Counted from the first letter of the stretch, positions 33,481-41,738 are shown. The stretch: DNA of 52,104 nucleotides from Lichenibacterium dinghuense (GCF_021730615.1 NZ_JAJLMN010000005.1:1-52104), one strand, 5' to 3'. The notes: generated from the sequence alone by a model not told the origin. Program-made: numbers and translations.

Positions 33481-33635
33481 CAGCTCTCGACCTTCCGCAA
33501 CCGCACCCCGGCGCCGCCACCATTCTCGAGAATGGACTCGGCACCGGCGTTCACAGGAAGGTCGGCTTCCTCACCGGGTTTGCAACCTGCTCTGCCCCAC
33601 CTCACTGCATCACTCGTCTTCGACAGCTTGGTCAT
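33480..33635 (-). CDS. Truncated HTH-family tail ORF, 51 aa
   Basis: Unrelated N-terminus (MTKLSKTSDAVRWGRAG) followed by NAGAESILENGGGAGVRLRK, the C-terminal tail of the small HTH family without its HTH. Likely a deletion product or recombined remnant. Confidence 0.45.
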   Translation of the reverse strand: MTKLSKTSDAVRWGRAGCKPGEEADLPVNAGAESILENGGGAGVRLRKVES

Positions 33636-33661
33636 CGCGCGTCCTCTGTCGCCATGGCCTG

Positions 33662-34891
33662 TCAGCGCGGCCTGTCGGCGGCTGGTTTTGACGGGCGGGC
33701 AGCCAGAGTCACTGCCCATGCGTCCGGTGCCTTCTCGTCGGCCGGCGACGGGTTGATGACGATCCGGACCGCCTCGCCGCGGTCGATCGCCCGCGCCGCG
33801 TCGGCCCAAGGGATGCGCGGATAGGGCTCCTTGGTCCAGGGGTCGACGGCGGCGAGCATCAGCGCCATGCCGACCACCCCGGCCAGCGAGGACGGGCGAA
33901 GCCGCAGGAGGCACAGCGTTAGCGTCCACAGCACGACGAGGCGAGGAATGTAGAAGTAGCGCTCTGCCGCGTAGATGTTGTCGAAGTATGCGTTATCGCC
34001 GATGAAGCGCAGAAAGGTTGCGAGCAGGCCGAGGCCCGCGAAGAGGTAGAGCCGAGCAGCGAGCCGCGGGACGGAGAAGGCCGCGACAACGGCGGCCGCA
34101 ACCAGCGCCACGTCATCCCGCACGTGGGCGGACCGCAAGGTGCGCCCTACGTGGGCCGCTTGGCCAATCCAACGGTCGAGCAGCGTGGCGGCGAAGTGCA
34201 GCGGCGCCAAAGCATCCGGCGCTGTGGCGGGCTTAGGCTCGAAGAGCACCAGGGTGAGTTGCACGGATGCCCCTGCCAGGGCCAGAACGCATAGTAGGAC
34301 GGCGAAGCCATCCCGCCTGCGGTCCCACAGGCGCCACAGCGCCAAAGGCGCGGCGAAGATCGAGAACGGGCCCGTGAGGCTCGCCGCCGCGACGAAGGCC
34401 AGTTGGTTGACGCGGGCCAGCCGCCCCGCCGGCGCGGGCGTGGCCAGAACCAGGGCGAGCGCCGGCCCGGTCAGCCATTGGACGTTGGTCAGCGTGCCGA
34501 AGACCTCGCCGTCGGTGGGCGGCAGCAGCATGAGGGGCGCCAGCACCCAGGCGTGGCGCTGCCCCGTCGACGCCACCGTGGCGGCCGCCCAGGCTACGAC
34601 GACCGTGGCGAACAGGAGGTAGAGACCGGGCGCCTGGGGTGATGGGAAGGCCGAGGTCGCCAGCGCGGCGAGCCGGGGCAGGACATGGAGGTAGCCCGCA
34701 TAGGGCGTGACGAGAGAGCCCCGGCCGCCCAGCTTGGCACCGACGAAGAAGACGCGCCCATCTTCAGCCACCAGTTGCGGATGCACGGCCGATTGGCCGC
34801 TGCGCCACAGGTAGAGCGCCACGGCCAGCGCGGTCGCCAGCGCGACGAGGCCTGCCCCGGCGCGTTTCGACAGGACGACGCTGGCGCTCAC
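33662..34891 (-). CDS. Polytopic membrane protein, GT-C-like
   Basis: 409-aa inner-membrane protein with about ten hydrophobic helices (AGLVALATALAVALYLWRSG; LYLLFATVVVAWAAATVAST; VGMALMLAAVD and others). After helix 1 comes AEDGRVFFVGAKLGGRGSLV then TPYAGYLHVLPRLAAL: an acidic loop and PYAGYLH motif seen in uncharacterised membrane proteins resembling GT-C glycosyltransferases (recall). Its GTG overlaps the stop of the HTH gene at 34888. A sugar-transfer role is a hypothesis; why it sits among HTH genes is unexplained. Confidence 0.65.
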   Translation of the reverse strand: MSASVVLSKRAGAGLVALATALAVALYLWRSGQSAVHPQLVAEDGRVFFVGAKLGGRGSLVTPYAGYLHVLPRLAALATSAFPSPQAPGLYLLFATVVVAWAAATVASTGQRHAWVLAPLMLLPPTDGEVFGTLTNVQWLTGPALALVLATPAPAGRLARVNQLAFVAAASLTGPFSIFAAPLALWRLWDRRRDGFAVLLCVLALAGASVQLTLVLFEPKPATAPDALAPLHFAATLLDRWIGQAAHVGRTLRSAHVRDDVALVAAAVVAAFSVPRLAARLYLFAGLGLLATFLRFIGDNAYFDNIYAAERYFYIPRLVVLWTLTLCLLRLRPSSLAGVVGMALMLAAVDPWTKEPYPRIPWADAARAIDRGEAVRIVINPSPADEKAPDAWAVTLAARPSKPAADRPR

Positions 34892-35346
34892 GAGCCGAAC
34901 CGCTCCGGGAACACAAGTCGATCCTGGATCTCTGCGCCACGAGCATCCGAGGGCAGGTTCGGGACCCTCCAAACGCGATCGCCGAAGGCCAAGGACAGCG
35001 CGTTCCGATCCTCGTCCGAGAATCCAACGGCGATCACGTCGACACGGTCGAGCGGATCCGCGGAACCGTGCAAAGCGGTCAGCGACGCCAAGGCTGTTTC
35101 GAAAGCCGTCATATGATGCAGCCGCACCCCCGCCCCGCCGCTGCCCTCCGGGATGAACTCGACGCCGGCGGCTTCGAGAACGGAGCGGACCGCCAAGGCG
35201 TCAGGCTTCCGCATCATCGCCATTCCATCGACCGCTTCGACCCTGGCGACGAGGGCCAGCGCGACGCCGGCCTCCCTGGCGAGGTCGGCCTGTTCCATGC
35301 CGGCGAGGATGCGCCCCTCTCGGAACTGGCGCCCTGAGAGGATCAT
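34888..35346 (-). CDS. HTH-family protein with C-terminal extension (copy 6)
   Basis: 152 aa. Residues 1-75 are the small HTH family (MILSGRQFREGRILAGMEQA, DLAREAGVALALVARVEAVD, EAAGVEFIPEGSGGAGVRLH). An extra ~77 residues follow (DVIAVGFSDEDRNALSLAFG, WRVPNLPSDARGAEIQDRLV), absent from other copies. Overlaps both neighbours by 4 bp. Confidence 0.75.
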   Translation of the reverse strand: MILSGRQFREGRILAGMEQADLAREAGVALALVARVEAVDGMAMMRKPDALAVRSVLEAAGVEFIPEGSGGAGVRLHHMTAFETALASLTALHGSADPLDRVDVIAVGFSDEDRNALSLAFGDRVWRVPNLPSDARGAEIQDRLVFPERFGS

Positions 35347-35744
35347 GGCTCGGCCTTCCGCAAGCGGACGCCGGCTCCGCCGTTCTCCGGGATGAACGCC
35401 GGCGCCGGCCGCACGGCTTCCCAGCTCCTCGCGAGCCCCTGGAAGTTTCGGAGCACCGCGGCCGCTATGGCCGGGTCACCGTTCTTGCCCGTCTCCCTGT
35501 CCGCACCGCACAGCGTCGCGAACAGCCGATGATGCGCGACCGCTTGGAAGTAGCCGAGAGGCGCCGATGGATGACCGTCCTGGACGGGCTGCAGCCGCTC
35601 GGCCGTCTCGTGCGCCTCGGCGATGACCGCCGCAACTTTGTCCAGCATGGCCCGCTCAATCGCCGCCAGCGCCGCGCCGAAGCGCGCCTGCTCGGGGGTG
35701 GGGATCGGGCAGGCGCCTTCAGTCATCGCGAGATCCTCAGTCAC
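35343..35744 (-). CDS. Hypothetical protein with HTH-family tail, 133 aa
   Basis: Helical body (ARFGAALAAIERAMLDKVAA, VIAEAHETAERLQPVQDG; AAAVLRNFQGLARSWEAV) ending in AFIPENGGAGVRLRKAEP, the C-terminal tail of the small HTH family but without an HTH. Suggests a recombinational fusion. Overlaps the neighbouring genes (ATGA). Confidence 0.55.
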   Translation of the reverse strand: MTEDLAMTEGACPIPTPEQARFGAALAAIERAMLDKVAAVIAEAHETAERLQPVQDGHPSAPLGYFQAVAHHRLFATLCGADRETGKNGDPAIAAAVLRNFQGLARSWEAVRPAPAFIPENGGAGVRLRKAEP

Positions 35745-35944
35745 GCTTCGGCATCGCCATCGGCCTGCTCAGCGACATGGGCCAGGGCCGCGGCGAGGTG
35801 TTCTTTGACGGCGTGAAGCCCGAGCTTTTCGGCGTTGAGGGCGGCTTCGGTCAGGACGTCTTTCAGCATGCCGAGGTCGACCGCCGTCTCCGCTTCCGTG
35901 ACGTCCAGGAAGGGTCGATGGTGAGCGGTCACGTCGGTTGTCAC
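35741..35944 (-). CDS. Hypothetical protein, 67 aa
   Basis: Acidic helical protein (DVTEAETAVDLGMLKDVLTE, AALNAEKLGLHAVKEHLAAA). ATG at 35944 overlaps the stop of the RHH gene. Function unknown. Confidence 0.55.
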   Translation of the reverse strand: MTTDVTAHHRPFLDVTEAETAVDLGMLKDVLTEAALNAEKLGLHAVKEHLAAALAHVAEQADGDAEA

Positions 35945-36399
35945 CGGAACCGCTCCATGTCGGCGAGACGGCCCAGGTCGACCATGTCGAACACGCTCGG
36001 CTGCTTGTCGGCGCCGCGGAAGACATTGACCAAGCCGAGGCCGTGGTGCTCGCGCCAGTCGACGCGCTTGCGAACCGCCCTGTGCAGGATCATCGGGCCG
36101 ACGCCCGTCACAATCACGGCCTCGTTCGGGTCGGCGTCGGCGTAGCGGTCTGTTGCTGCCGCGCTCTGCGATGCGGCCGGTATCTCCTCTGGGCTCCCGC
36201 TGGACAGGTAGCCCTTAGCGCGGAGGTGGTCGGTGAGAGCACGGCGGACGGCCTCAGGACGGCCGATCTCGCCTTCATGATCGCCTGCGAAAGCGTCCAA
36301 TGCCGCGAGCAGAGGATCATGCATCCGCACGACAACCTGCTGGCCTTTGCCAGTCGCCGGGCGACCCCCAAGGTTTTTGCTAGCACCGCTTGACGACAT
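35941..36399 (-). CDS. Ribbon-helix-helix regulator, first gene of the run
   Basis: 152 aa. QQVVVRMHDPLLAALDAFAG and RPEAVRRALTDHLRAKGYL form an RHH/CopG-like DNA-binding domain. The C-terminal part (ADADPNEAVIVTGVGPMILH, DMVDLGRLADMERF) is unknown. It heads the minus-strand gene run and lies beside a palindromic site at 36402-36419, so it may repress the whole run. Confidence 0.7.
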   Translation of the reverse strand: MSSSGASKNLGGRPATGKGQQVVVRMHDPLLAALDAFAGDHEGEIGRPEAVRRALTDHLRAKGYLSSGSPEEIPAASQSAAATDRYADADPNEAVIVTGVGPMILHRAVRKRVDWREHHGLGLVNVFRGADKQPSVFDMVDLGRLADMERFR

Positions 36400-36401
36400 A
36401 C

Positions 36402-36419
36402 GTTTATGCTGGCATAAAC
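36402..36419. promoter_or_regulatory. Palindromic operator candidate before the RHH gene
   Basis: GTTTATGC-tg-GCATAAAC, perfect arms, three bases upstream of the RHH start codon. AT-rich in a GC-rich context. Position over the ribosome binding/promoter area fits RHH autorepression. Confidence 0.6.
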
Positions 36420-37163
36420 CTCGGGCCGAAGCAAGGCTGGAACCCTTGCCTCGGCCCTGACCACCACGATCCCACGGAGATCACGATGGCTGCCGCCACC
36501 GATAGCACATCCGCGCCCGCTCGACGCCTACTTCGAGCCACCGACCCCCGCCACATCCTGACCACCGCCGAGTTTCCCGCCCTTGTGGCGAAGGCGCTGC
36601 CGGTCGCCCTCGGGCCGCAGGTCGATTGAGACCGCCTCGATGCCGCGTCCCCAGACGCCGCCGAGCGTCACGCGCGGGTGCTTCGCCAGAACGGCGCGGG
36701 CGGCCGCCCTCGCGCATCGAATGGCCTCGTAACGGGCTTCGGTCAGCGCAGGCATGGTCGGTTCTCCCGGTCCGTCCTGCCGATCCCTGTGCGGGTCCGC
36801 TCCTGATCCGCGGCTGAACCGCCGCTTCATCTCCCGTTTAGCTGCCGCCGACACGCGCTCCCGCATGAACGACGACGCGCGCCCCCTCACCTGTGACGGC
36901 CTGCGTAGCCTGGGCCGACGTCCACTCCCGACATCTTCCCAAGGTCTTCGCCATGCACATCGCTGAGATCCTGCGCTGAACCATCGTGTCCGGCTTTGCT
37001 GCCGCTCTGCTCCGGCTCCCCCGCCAGCCACGTTCTGGTCGCTCGGCGCCGGCCGCCCCTTCGTCCTCGCTCGCGCCACCGTCGGGGCAGGCCGCTTCCG
37101 GCAGTCCGCGCCATCCTGATCTCCTGACCGGCAGCAGCCGGACCTTTTTCCCCCTCCCACATC
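36420..37163. other. Gene-poor stretch with two doubtful small ORFs
   Basis: Two overlapping small ORFs compete: plus 36486-36629 (47 aa, RLLRATDPRHILTTAEFPAL) and minus 36528-36755 (75 aa, ARYEAIRCARAAARAVLAKH, with GGGAGA before its ATG). At most one is real. Nothing supportable in 36760-37160. Confidence 0.35.
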
Positions 37164-37361
37164 GTGCGTCGGGCCGCGGGCGACGTGGCGGGCAAGACCG
37201 TGGCGGCACAGGTCCGTCAGGCGGCGAGGCACCTCGGCTACGCGGCGGACGACTGGCGCGTGCGGGAGGCGTGGTACGGCCGGGCCGAGTCCTGGTCCGC
37301 GGCGGCGCTGGACGAGCTGCGACGGCGCTACGCGGCGTGGCGAGACCGGGAAGACGGCTGA
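37164..37361 (+). CDS. Small hypothetical protein (possibly truncated by a stop)
   Basis: 65 aa: QVRQAARHLGYAADDWRVRE, AWYGRAESWSAAALDELRRR, YAAWRDREDG. I recall longer relatives with a C-terminal coiled coil. After the TGA at 37359 the same frame continues as GLEGRVAAVLRRLAKLKREV, AALEAEVGRLF, so the gene may be interrupted by a TGG-to-TGA change. GTG start. Confidence 0.5.
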   Translation: MRRAAGDVAGKTVAAQVRQAARHLGYAADDWRVREAWYGRAESWSAAALDELRRRYAAWRDREDG

Positions 37362-37562
37362 GCCTCGACGGGGCTGGAGGGGCGCGTCGCCGCGGTGCTG
37401 CGGCGGCTTGCCAAGCTGAAGCGCGAGGTCGCGGCGCTGGAGGCCGAGGTCGGCCGCCTGTTCGTCACTGACGGGGGGGCACCGGCGATGCGTGACGCTC
37501 AGATCAAGCAAGAGGAGCGATCCGTCGCTCGGCCGAAGAGACCGGCGCTGACCCTGAAAGGG

Positions 37563-37829
37563 TCAGGCCGCCTTGAACTGGAAGTCCGCGGTTCGAGGCA
37601 TCACGGGGACGTGCTCCTCATAGCCGAGGCGGAACAGCTGCATGCGCGACATGAGCAGGATCATGCGCGCCTTGGTCTCTTTAATAGTGGAGATTACCGT
37701 CTCGGAGGCCAAGTGGCCGCCACGATAGAGCCGGAGCAGCACCACGGCTCGGCCGTCGTCCGACGGACGCATGGTGAGGTGGAACCGCACCTGTTCCTTG
37801 CTGTGGTCCATGCCTCTCCCCGTCGCCAC
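37563..37829 (-). CDS. Hypothetical protein, 88 aa
   Basis: EQVRFHLTMRPSDDGRAVVL, LRLYRGGHLASETVISTIKE, QLFRLGYEEHVPVMPRTADF. Alternating strands and a helix; family not recognised. ATG at 37829 or 37811 (MDHSKEQ). Confidence 0.55.
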   Translation of the reverse strand: MATGRGMDHSKEQVRFHLTMRPSDDGRAVVLLRLYRGGHLASETVISTIKETKARMILLMSRMQLFRLGYEEHVPVMPRTADFQFKAA

Positions 37830-37919
37830 CGTTCAACGGTGCTTGCGACGACAGAAAAGATCAGCATGGTTAACCGTTGGTTAAAGCGGTGTCATGCAGA
37901 TGTCGGGGTGGCCGCTGCC

Positions 37920-38432
37920 TCACTGCACCTTGATCTGGTCCGCGGACATCTTCCCCGACCGCTTGTCGGCCACGAGCTCGTAGGAAACCTTGGAGCCGTC
38001 CGCGAGATCGGTCAGGCCGGCGCGCTGCACAGCGGAGATGTGCACGAAGGCGTCCGAACCGCCGGCGTCGGGCTGGATGAAGCCAAAGCCTTTGACCGGG
38101 TCGAACCATTTCACGGTGCCTGTCGCCATCGTCGTCGTCTCGCATTTCATCGGGCGACAACGGGCAGGGCGTGCCGGCGTTCCGCGCTGGCCGTCGGGGC
38201 GATCCGTTCCCTTCCGTGCCGCACGGCCGATGCGGTCGATCGCGCGGCGCCGGCCCACCTTCATCAGCTTCACCAGGAGGCACGGGCCCTTGGCCATCTC
38301 GGTCTCAAGGGCCTGCCGGAGCGCGTCGAGGTCGACCTCACCGGAGATGGCGGCATCGATCCGGCGCAGGGCTTCGGAGAGAACCGCAGCTTGGCGCTCG
38401 GGGCTGGGCAGGGCGATGCGGCGGACCGGCAT
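37920..38432 (-). CDS. Cold-shock domain protein with in-frame N-terminal extension
   Basis: The last 69 residues are a typical CspA: ATGTVKWFDPVKGFGFIQPD, DAFVHISAVQ, with RNP1 (KGFGFI) and RNP2 (VFVHI-like). The frame stays open upstream to an ATG at 38432, adding about 100 residues that look like real protein (PERQAAVLSEALRRIDAAIS, LDALRQALETEMAKGPCLLV). Either one 170-aa fusion or a 69-aa CspA starting at 38129. Upstream of 38129 there is no good Shine-Dalgarno, which slightly favours the fusion. CspA binds single-stranded RNA/DNA. Confidence 0.75.
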   Translation of the reverse strand: MPVRRIALPSPERQAAVLSEALRRIDAAISGEVDLDALRQALETEMAKGPCLLVKLMKVGRRRAIDRIGRAARKGTDRPDGQRGTPARPARCRPMKCETTTMATGTVKWFDPVKGFGFIQPDAGGSDAFVHISAVQRAGLTDLADGSKVSYELVADKRSGKMSADQIKVQ

Positions 38433-38752
38433 GGAGCGCCTCGCGAAAAGACCCGCGGCCCACGTCGGGTTAGGGTGATAGTGCGGGCCGCGGGGCGGGC
38501 GATGCGCCCGGCGATCGCATTCCACCACATTGAGCGGTCAACTGCATCACCCGAATGGGCGAGGGGTCGCACCCCTGGCGCCCTGACCGCCAATGGTCGC
38601 GGCTTGGTTCCTCGGATGGTGGCGGTGTGGGCGCGGCGGGGGTGGTGAGCCCTGCCAGGCTAGGCCGGGTTTGCGCTCTGCGGCTCTACCAGCGACAGGC
38701 TGAGCATCGTCTCGACGCGCGCGCGCAGCTTGTCCTCAGTGTCGTTTGCTCA
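38433..38752. other. Junction region without an intact gene
   Basis: No whole gene. On the minus strand EDKLRARVETMLSLSLVEPQ ending at a stop near 38660 looks like the C-terminus of a lost gene. On the plus strand the RuvC-like fragment starts abruptly. A deletion junction is likely. Confidence 0.4.
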
Positions 38753-39007
38753 GTGGGGCGGTTCTGTGACGCGATCCGGGCGGGGACGCTCGGCGCGCTC
38801 GGCGTCCCCATCGTCATGTTGGCGCCGGCGTGGTGGAAGCGACGCGTCGACATCGGGCCCGGCACGGACCGGAAGGACGAGGCGAGGTCGAAAGTCATCG
38901 CGCGGTGGCCCGCCATGGCGGACAGGTTCGCCCGCAAGAAGGACGATAGTCGCGCCGAGGCATGCCTGATCGCGGTTGCGGGACTGACGCGGGAGGCGGG
39001 ACGATGA
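38753..39007 (+). pseudogene. RuvC-like nuclease, C-terminal fragment
   Basis: AGTLGALGVPIVMLAPAWWK, RRVDIGPGTDRKDEARSKVI, ARWPAMADRFARKKDDSRAE, ACLIAVAGL match the C-terminal half of small phage/plasmid RuvC-like Holliday-junction nucleases, including the final acidic residues (DDSRAEA). The N-terminal half with the first catalytic Asp is missing. A GTG at 38753 could start a truncated product. Overlaps the next gene (ATGA). Confidence 0.6.
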
Positions 39008-39204
39008 CGGACAAGCACCAAGACGCGCCGCACCCGCTCCGCTCGACGCTGGCACTGCTGGAGCGCGAGGCGGCCCGGCGAGCGAAGGGGACGCACCCCG
39101 GCATGATGCGGCTCGACGACGCCGAGCTCGCGGCGCTGCTGGAGGTGCTTCAGCGCGAGGTTGGGGCGGCGATGGTCGAGACAGAGGGAGCGGCGGGGCG
39201 ATGA
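39004..39204 (+). CDS. Hypothetical protein, 66 aa
   Basis: HPLRSTLALLEREAARRAKG, AELAALLEVLQREVGAAMVE: small helical protein. Coupled by ATGA overlaps to the RuvC-like fragment before and the IS66-split gene after. Function unknown. Confidence 0.55.
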   Translation: MTDKHQDAPHPLRSTLALLEREAARRAKGTHPGMMRLDDAELAALLEVLQREVGAAMVETEGAAGR

Positions 39205-39272
39205 GCAAGAGCACCACGAAGGCCAAGGCGGCGTCGATCGACATGACCGCGCCGGGAGCCACCCGGAACATC
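39201..39272 (+). pseudogene. 5' part of the gene interrupted by IS66
   Basis: MSKSTTKAKAASIDMTAPGA, TRNI. Removing the IS and one target copy joins it in frame to 41809 (EITVSKTSTDSMREIGCSEW). Confidence 0.75.
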
Positions 39273-39348
39273 GTAAGCGTCGCCCCGGCCCCACCTTCTG
39301 GAGCCTGACCGGGTGATGGATGATCGAGGCCGCAGGAGGCTTCGATCC

Positions 39349-39798
39349 ATGTCTATACCTGAGCATATGCACGTGTCGGAGGGGCCGCAGCGCTTCGACG
39401 TGTTCACCGGCGGAGGGCGCCGACGCCGTTTCACCGCGGCCGAAAAGGCGGCGATCGTCGACGAAAGCTACGCGGACGGGACCTCGGTCTGCGGGGTCGC
39501 GCGCCGTCACGGCCTGACGTCCCAGCAGCTGTTCGGCTGGCGCCGACTGGCTCGCCTCGGGCCATCGTCGTCTCTGCCCGCCGAGCGACCGCTGTTCGTG
39601 CCCGTCATCGTGGCCTCCGAGCCCGAGGCGCCGCCCCGTGATGAGGCGCCGACTGGCCCGAAGCCGCGCAGGCGCCGGAAGCGGATCGAGGAGGCGAGCA
39701 TCGAGCTGGAGATCGCCGGCGTCGTGGTGCGGGTGGGCCGGGATGCCGACGCCGGCGCGATCGCGGCGGTGATCGGCGCGCTCAGGGCCGGCACGTGA
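39349..39798 (+). CDS. tnpA: IS66 TnpA (accessory HTH protein)
   Basis: 149 aa. RRRRFTAAEKAAIVDESYAD, GTSVCGVARRHGLTSQQLFG, WRRLA is the IS66 OrfA HTH; basic middle; ELEIAGVVVRVGRDADAGAI at the end. AGGAGG precedes the ATG. Overlaps tnpB by 4 bp. Confidence 0.93.
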   Translation: MSIPEHMHVSEGPQRFDVFTGGGRRRRFTAAEKAAIVDESYADGTSVCGVARRHGLTSQQLFGWRRLARLGPSSSLPAERPLFVPVIVASEPEAPPRDEAPTGPKPRRRRKRIEEASIELEIAGVVVRVGRDADAGAIAAVIGALRAGT

Positions 39799-40151
39799 TC
39801 GGTCCCGCGGGCGCGGTACGCGTCATGCTGGCCACCCGGCCGGTGGACTTCCGCAAGGGCATGGACGGCCTCGCCATGCTGGTGCGCGAACAGCTGGGCG
39901 CCGACCCGTTCTGCGGCACGGTGTTCGCCTTCCGCTCGAAACGGGCGGACCGGCTCAAGCTCCTGTTCTTCGACGGCACTGGCGTGGTGCTGGTGGCGAA
40001 AAGGCTGGAGGCGGGCGCGTTCCGCTGGCCGAAGCCGGGCGATGGTGCCGTCCGGCTGACCGCCGCCGAGATGGCGGCGCTCGTCGACGGGCTCGACTGG
40101 CGGCGCGTGCACGTGCCGCGTGAGGTGGCCGTGCCGCGGCTGGCCGGTTAG
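39795..40151 (+). CDS. tnpB: IS66 TnpB (accessory protein)
   Basis: 118 aa. AVRVMLATRPVDFRKGMDGL, AFRSKRADRLKLLFFDGTGV, RLEAGAFRWPKP match IS66 OrfB (PF05717) over its whole length. GTG start overlapping the tnpA stop. Confidence 0.95.
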   Translation: MIGPAGAVRVMLATRPVDFRKGMDGLAMLVREQLGADPFCGTVFAFRSKRADRLKLLFFDGTGVVLVAKRLEAGAFRWPKPGDGAVRLTAAEMAALVDGLDWRRVHVPREVAVPRLAG

Positions 40152-40205
40152 GCGAGAACAGGCGAAGGCGTCGCGCGCGGGGCTCGGGTGTGATCTGATC
40201 CCTCT

Positions 40206-41738
40206 GTGATCCCGAGCGAGCCCGCCCCCTCCGACGACCCCGCCGCCCTGCAGGCCATGCTGGCGGCCGAGCGGGCCGAGAACGAGCGGCTGCGCAAGAT
40301 CATCCGCGAACTCCAGCGCCACCGCTTCGGCCGCCGGGCGGAGAGCCTGCCGTTCGATCAGCTCCAACTCGGGCTGGAGGAGGCCGAGCAGGCCGAGGCG
40401 GCCGACGAGGCCAGCGCCGAGGCGGCGGCTCCGACCGTGCGCGCCGCCCGCGTCGCCAAGCGCCGGGCCAACCGGGGCTCGCTGCCGGCCCACCTGCCGC
40501 GGATCGACACCGTGGTGGACATCGCCGACGACAGCTGCCCGTGCTGCTCGGCCCCGCTGCATCGCATCGGCGAGGACGTGTCCGAGCGGCTCGACGTGGT
40601 GCCGGCGCAGTTCCGCGTGCTGGTGGTGCGCCGGCCGAAATACGCCTGCCGGGCCTGCACGGACGGCGTGGTCCAGGCGCCCGCACCGGCGCGGCTGATC
40701 GAGGGCGGGCTGCCCACCGACGCCACCGTGGCGCAGGTGCTCGCGTCGAAATACGCGGACCACCTGCCGCTGTACCGGCAGGCGCAGATCTTCGCCCGCC
40801 AGGGTGTCCTCCTGGACCGCTCCACCCTGGCCGACTGGGTGGGGCGCGCGGCGCTGCTGCTCGAACCCGTGCACGGGCGGCTGCTCGACCACCTTCGGGC
40901 GTCGACGAAGCTCTTCGCCGACGAGACGACCGCGCCGGTGCTCGACCCCGGCCGTGGGCGCACGAAGACCGGGCAGCTGTGGGCCTATGCGCGCGACGAT
41001 CGCCCCTGGGGCGGCGCCGATCCGCCGGCGGTGGCCTACGTCTACGCCCCCGACCGCAAGGCCGAGCGGCCCATGGCACATCTCGCCGGCTTCGCCGGCG
41101 TGCTGCAGGTGGACGGGTATGAGGGCTACCGCGCCCTGACGAAGGGCGACCGGGTGAAGCTCGCCTTCTGTTGGGCCCATGTGCGGCGCGGGTTCATCGA
41201 CCTCGCCGCCAAGGGCGCGTCGCCGATCGCCGCCGAGGTGCTCGAGCGCATCGCGGCGCTGTACCGGATCGAGGACGAGATCGCCGGGCTGCCGGCCGAG
41301 GCCCGCCGCCAGGCGCGCGGGGAGCGCAGCCGGCCGCTGCTGACGGCGCTCGACCTGTTCCTGCGCGAAAAGCTGGCCCTCCTCAGCCAGAAGAGCACGC
41401 TCGCCGTGGCGATCCGCTACGCGACCTCGCGCTGGGACGGGCTGACGCTCTACGTGGACGACGGCCGGGTAGAGATGGACTCCAACACGGTGGAGCGCTC
41501 GATCCGGCCCCTCGCCCTCACCCGCAAGAACGCCCTCTTCGCCGGTTCCGATCGGGGCGGCCAGACCTGGGCGGTGATCGCCTCGCTGGTAGAAACCTGC
41601 AAGCTGAATGGCGTGGACCCACAAGCCTACCTCTGCGACGTGATCAGCCGCATCGTGGGTGGCCACCCCCAGAGCCGGCTCGACGAGCTCCTGCCCTGGG
41701 CCTACCCGACCATCCCGGGGCTCGAGGCGGCCGCCTGA
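40206..41738 (+). CDS. tnpC: IS66 transposase TnpC
   Basis: 510 aa. N-terminal leucine-zipper-like coil (ERAENERLRKIIRELQRHRF), Zn-binding CPCCSAPLHRIGEDVSERLD, then the DDE domain with LFADETTAPVLDPGRGRTKT, VDGYEGYRAL and MDSNTVERSIRPLALTRKNA. Full length and uninterrupted. GTG start. Confidence 0.95.
   Translation: MIPSEPAPSDDPAALQAMLAAERAENERLRKIIRELQRHRFGRRAESLPFDQLQLGLEEAEQAEAADEASAEAAAPTVRAARVAKRRANRGSLPAHLPRIDTVVDIADDSCPCCSAPLHRIGEDVSERLDVVPAQFRVLVVRRPKYACRACTDGVVQAPAPARLIEGGLPTDATVAQVLASKYADHLPLYRQAQIFARQGVLLDRSTLADWVGRAALLLEPVHGRLLDHLRASTKLFADETTAPVLDPGRGRTKTGQLWAYARDDRPWGGADPPAVAYVYAPDRKAERPMAHLAGFAGVLQVDGYEGYRALTKGDRVKLAFCWAHVRRGFIDLAAKGASPIAAEVLERIAALYRIEDEIAGLPAEARRQARGERSRPLLTALDLFLREKLALLSQKSTLAVAIRYATSRWDGLTLYVDDGRVEMDSNTVERSIRPLALTRKNALFAGSDRGGQTWAVIASLVETCKLNGVDPQAYLCDVISRIVGGHPQSRLDELLPWAYPTIPGLEAAA

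Noticed and set aside
37395-38648. 417-aa plus-strand ORF
   Set aside because: Most of it is antisense to the cold-shock gene and to 37563-37829; only its first 25 codons may belong to the 37164 gene.
39507-41666. 719-aa minus-strand ORF
   Set aside because: Shadow of IS66 tnpA/tnpB/tnpC.
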